A stretch of DNA of 64,000 nucleotides from Anaerophilus nitritigenes (GTDB lineage: Bacteria; Bacillota; Clostridia; Peptostreptococcales; Thermotaleaceae): positions 62,001-126,000 of the forward strand of contig NZ_RYYS01000042.1 in NCBI RefSeq assembly GCF_004138215.1. The letters run 5' to 3'. Positions 62,420 to 64,000 of the stretch are shown piece after piece; within the stretch, counting starts at the first letter, position 1, and the number at the start of each line of letters is the position of its first letter. The notes under the pieces are model-generated. The model ran no database searches. It had not been told where the DNA came from and saw only the letters and a list, made by a program, of their open reading frames with translations. The translations under genes and the position numbers were made by a program.

Positions 62420-63402
62420 TGATGAAAAATCTTGTATTAGGAATAGATACAAGCAATTATACAACTTCTATAGCTGTTGTAGATGAAAATAATCATTTGC
62501 TCTTTGAAGATAGAAAGCTACTAGATGTTAAAATAGGAAAGAGGGGATTAAGACAATCAGATGCCCTCTTTCAACATGTTGTCAATCTTCCTCTTTTATT
62601 TGAAAAAATAGATAGATTATCTATAGGACATCTTATTAAAACTATTTGTGTAAGTAACAAACCTAGACCTATGAAAGATTCTTATATGCCTGTGTTTAAG
62701 ACATCCCAATCTTTTGGAAAGGTGCTTTCTCATACTCTTTGTTGTGAATATAAAGAATTTAGTCATCAAGAGGGACATATTGAAGCTGCAAAATGGTCTA
62801 TTTCAAAAAAACTTAAAAGTGAATTTTTAGCAATACATTTATCTGGAGGAACTTCAGAAATTCTTCATGTAATAAATAATAAAGAAGGTGGATATATCAT
62901 AGATATTATAGGTGGAAGCTCTGATATTAGTGCAGGTCAATTCATTGATCGTATTGGTGTGGCACTAGGCATTTCTTTTCCTTGTGGAAAAGAAATGGAT
63001 ACATTCGCTTGTACTGGAATAGATCAAGAAGTTTCTATTCCGGTATCTATAAAAGATACATATATGAGCTTTTCAGGACCAGAAACATTTACCTATAAGC
63101 TTATAGAAAAAGAATATGAAAAATCTATCATTTGTGCATCAGTTTTTAAATGTATTTCTATAGCTTTAGCAAAAACTATAGAAAAAGTTATCAAAAAAAC
63201 TGCACTAACACAAGTTTTGATTTCTGGAGGAGTAGCCTCAAGTATATATATAAAACAATATATTCATACATACTTTGAAAATAAAGAATATGATATTCTC
63301 TTTGGACATGCAAAATATTGTACAGATAATGCGGTAGGCATTGCTCTTTTGGGTAATAAAAATAAAAAGGGAGGAATTATAAATGAAAGCTCAAATTATT
63401 GA
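62419..63402 (+). CDS. TsaD/Kae1-like paralogue (O-sialoglycoprotein endopeptidase family)
   Basis: A 327-residue ASKHA-fold protein. LGIDTSNYTTSIAVVDE starts the ATPase fold. SHQEGHIEAA keeps the metal-binding H..EGH, and GGTSEILHV and LISGGVASSIYIKQYI follow. It differs from canonical TsaD in being short of several substrate-loop residues. Clostridia carry this paralogue between nusB and folD besides the true tsaD. Role in t6A synthesis is doubtful. Translation is coupled to nusB; it overlaps folD by 20 bases. Confidence 0.8.
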   Translation: MMKNLVLGIDTSNYTTSIAVVDENNHLLFEDRKLLDVKIGKRGLRQSDALFQHVVNLPLLFEKIDRLSIGHLIKTICVSNKPRPMKDSYMPVFKTSQSFGKVLSHTLCCEYKEFSHQEGHIEAAKWSISKKLKSEFLAIHLSGGTSEILHVINNKEGGYIIDIIGGSSDISAGQFIDRIGVALGISFPCGKEMDTFACTGIDQEVSIPVSIKDTYMSFSGPETFTYKLIEKEYEKSIICASVFKCISIALAKTIEKVIKKTALTQVLISGGVASSIYIKQYIHTYFENKEYDILFGHAKYCTDNAVGIALLGNKNKKGGIINESSNY

Positions 63403-64000
63403 TGGTAAAAAAATTTCTGGAGAAATTCGTGAAAATATTATAAAAGAAGTAAATGATTTAAAAAATTCTCACGGGATTGTTCCAGGACTTGCGGTAATCA
63501 TAGCAGGAGATGATGAAGCTTCTTCTGTATATGTTTCAATGAAAGAAAAATCTTGTAAAAATGTAGGTTTTTATTCACAAGCATATAAACTTCCTCAAAA
63601 CACTACTCAAAGTGAAATCATAGACTTAGTAGAAAAATTAAATCAAGATCCTAAAATTCATGGTATTTTAGTACAACTTCCCCTTCCAAAAGGAATTAAT
63701 GAAGATATTATTAATTCGCATATTCTTCCAAGTAAAGATGTAGATGGATTCCATGCGGTAAATTCTGGAAATATGCTTTTAGGAAAGCCTTCTTTTGTTC
63801 CTTGTACTCCTAAAGGAATTATAGAACTTATTAAAAGAACAGGAGAAGAGATTAATGGAAAACATGCAGTAGTAATTGGAAGAAGTAATATTGTAGGAAA
63901 ACCGGCTGCAGTACTTTTATTAAGAGAAAATGCAACTGTTACAATTTGTCATTCTAAAACAAAAGATCTTAAACAGCATGTAGCTATGGCAGATATTGTA
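63383..64000 (+). CDS. folD: Bifunctional methylene-THF dehydrogenase/cyclohydrolase (3' end outside window)
   Basis: 206 codons to the window edge, still open. ATG at 63383 after AAGGGAGG. Motifs: GDDEASSVYVSMKEKSCKNVG (catalytic Lys in the YxxxK pattern), HGILVQLPLPKGI, PSKDVDGFH, PCTPKGIIELI and VVIGRSNIVGKPAAVLLL. Converts 5,10-methylene-THF to 10-formyl-THF in C1 metabolism. The remaining quarter of the protein lies beyond the window. Confidence 0.95.
   Translation, partial: MKAQIIDGKKISGEIRENIIKEVNDLKNSHGIVPGLAVIIAGDDEASSVYVSMKEKSCKNVGFYSQAYKLPQNTTQSEIIDLVEKLNQDPKIHGILVQLPLPKGINEDIINSHILPSKDVDGFHAVNSGNMLLGKPSFVPCTPKGIIELIKRTGEEINGKHAVVIGRSNIVGKPAAVLLLRENATVTICHSKTKDLKQHVAMADIV

Noticed and set aside
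1-64000. tRNA or rRNA genes
   Set aside because: I saw no cloverleaf with a GGTTCGANTCC-type T arm and no rRNA-like GC-rich block.

Overview
The window is low-GC DNA from an endospore-forming member of the Clostridia. It carries a split sigK, a complete spoIIIAA-AH operon, a T-box-controlled alaS, an isc cluster headed by an Rrf2 repressor, and a type IV pilus locus. The gene orders (iscR-iscS-iscU-mnmA; alaS-ireB-ruvX-DUF1292-fur-rnj; mltG-trmR-trhP-PBP-sigK; pepP-efp-spoIIIA-asp23-amaP-nusB-folD) are those of Clostridiales/Peptostreptococcales chromosomes. The genus cannot be fixed from the sequence alone.

Region 1 (1-24360) is mostly housekeeping: the end of a glycosyltransferase-like gene, a Ca2+ P-type ATPase, DUF1836, the iron-sulfur/tRNA-thiolation block, a PRC-barrel protein, an AI-2E family permease, T-box-alaS, ireB, a membrane phosphatase-fold protein, an aldo/keto reductase-ferredoxin fusion, ruvX, DUF1292, a 50-residue cysteine-rich protein, fur, RNase J, mltG, two tRNA wobble-uridine hydroxylation/methylation genes, and a sporulation-type class B penicillin-binding protein.

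Region 2 (24443-30270) is sigK interrupted by a compact 5.1-kb skin-like element. The two sigK parts share the 7-bp direct repeat GAAAATG at the junctions (24779-24785 and 29875-29881). Joining there restores an uninterrupted sigma-K of 243 residues. The element holds two tandem large serine recombinases, a LysM/copper-amine-oxidase-stalk/SleB-type cell-wall hydrolase as apparent cargo, and two small ORFs that are candidate directionality factors. About 0.9 kb downstream, the last 74 bp of sigK plus its terminator occur a second time (31133-31206), a scar that looks like an old integration at the sigK 3' end.

Region 3 (31302-38830) is a pentitol/sugar utilisation operon: a LacI regulator with a promoter and operator-like palindrome upstream, a ribose-type ABC transporter, a zinc polyol dehydrogenase and xylulokinase. 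Together they fit uptake of a pentitol such as xylitol or D-arabitol and conversion to xylulose 5-phosphate.

Region 4 (39153-52886) is a type IV pilus locus: pilB, pilT, pilD, a CIRCE-controlled htpG sitting inside the locus, pilC, a pilin, pilM, pilN, a pilO fused to a carbohydrate-binding-like module, a repeat-bearing SLH surface protein, three prepilin-like minor pilins and a PilX-like protein. One minor pilin gene has an A9 frameshift or slippage site.

Region 5 (53068-64000) is again core: pepP, efp, an acidic zinc-ribbon protein, spoIIIAA-AH (mother-cell channel), asp23/amaP/DUF2273 envelope stress genes, nusB, a TsaD-like paralogue and the start of folD, cut by the window edge.
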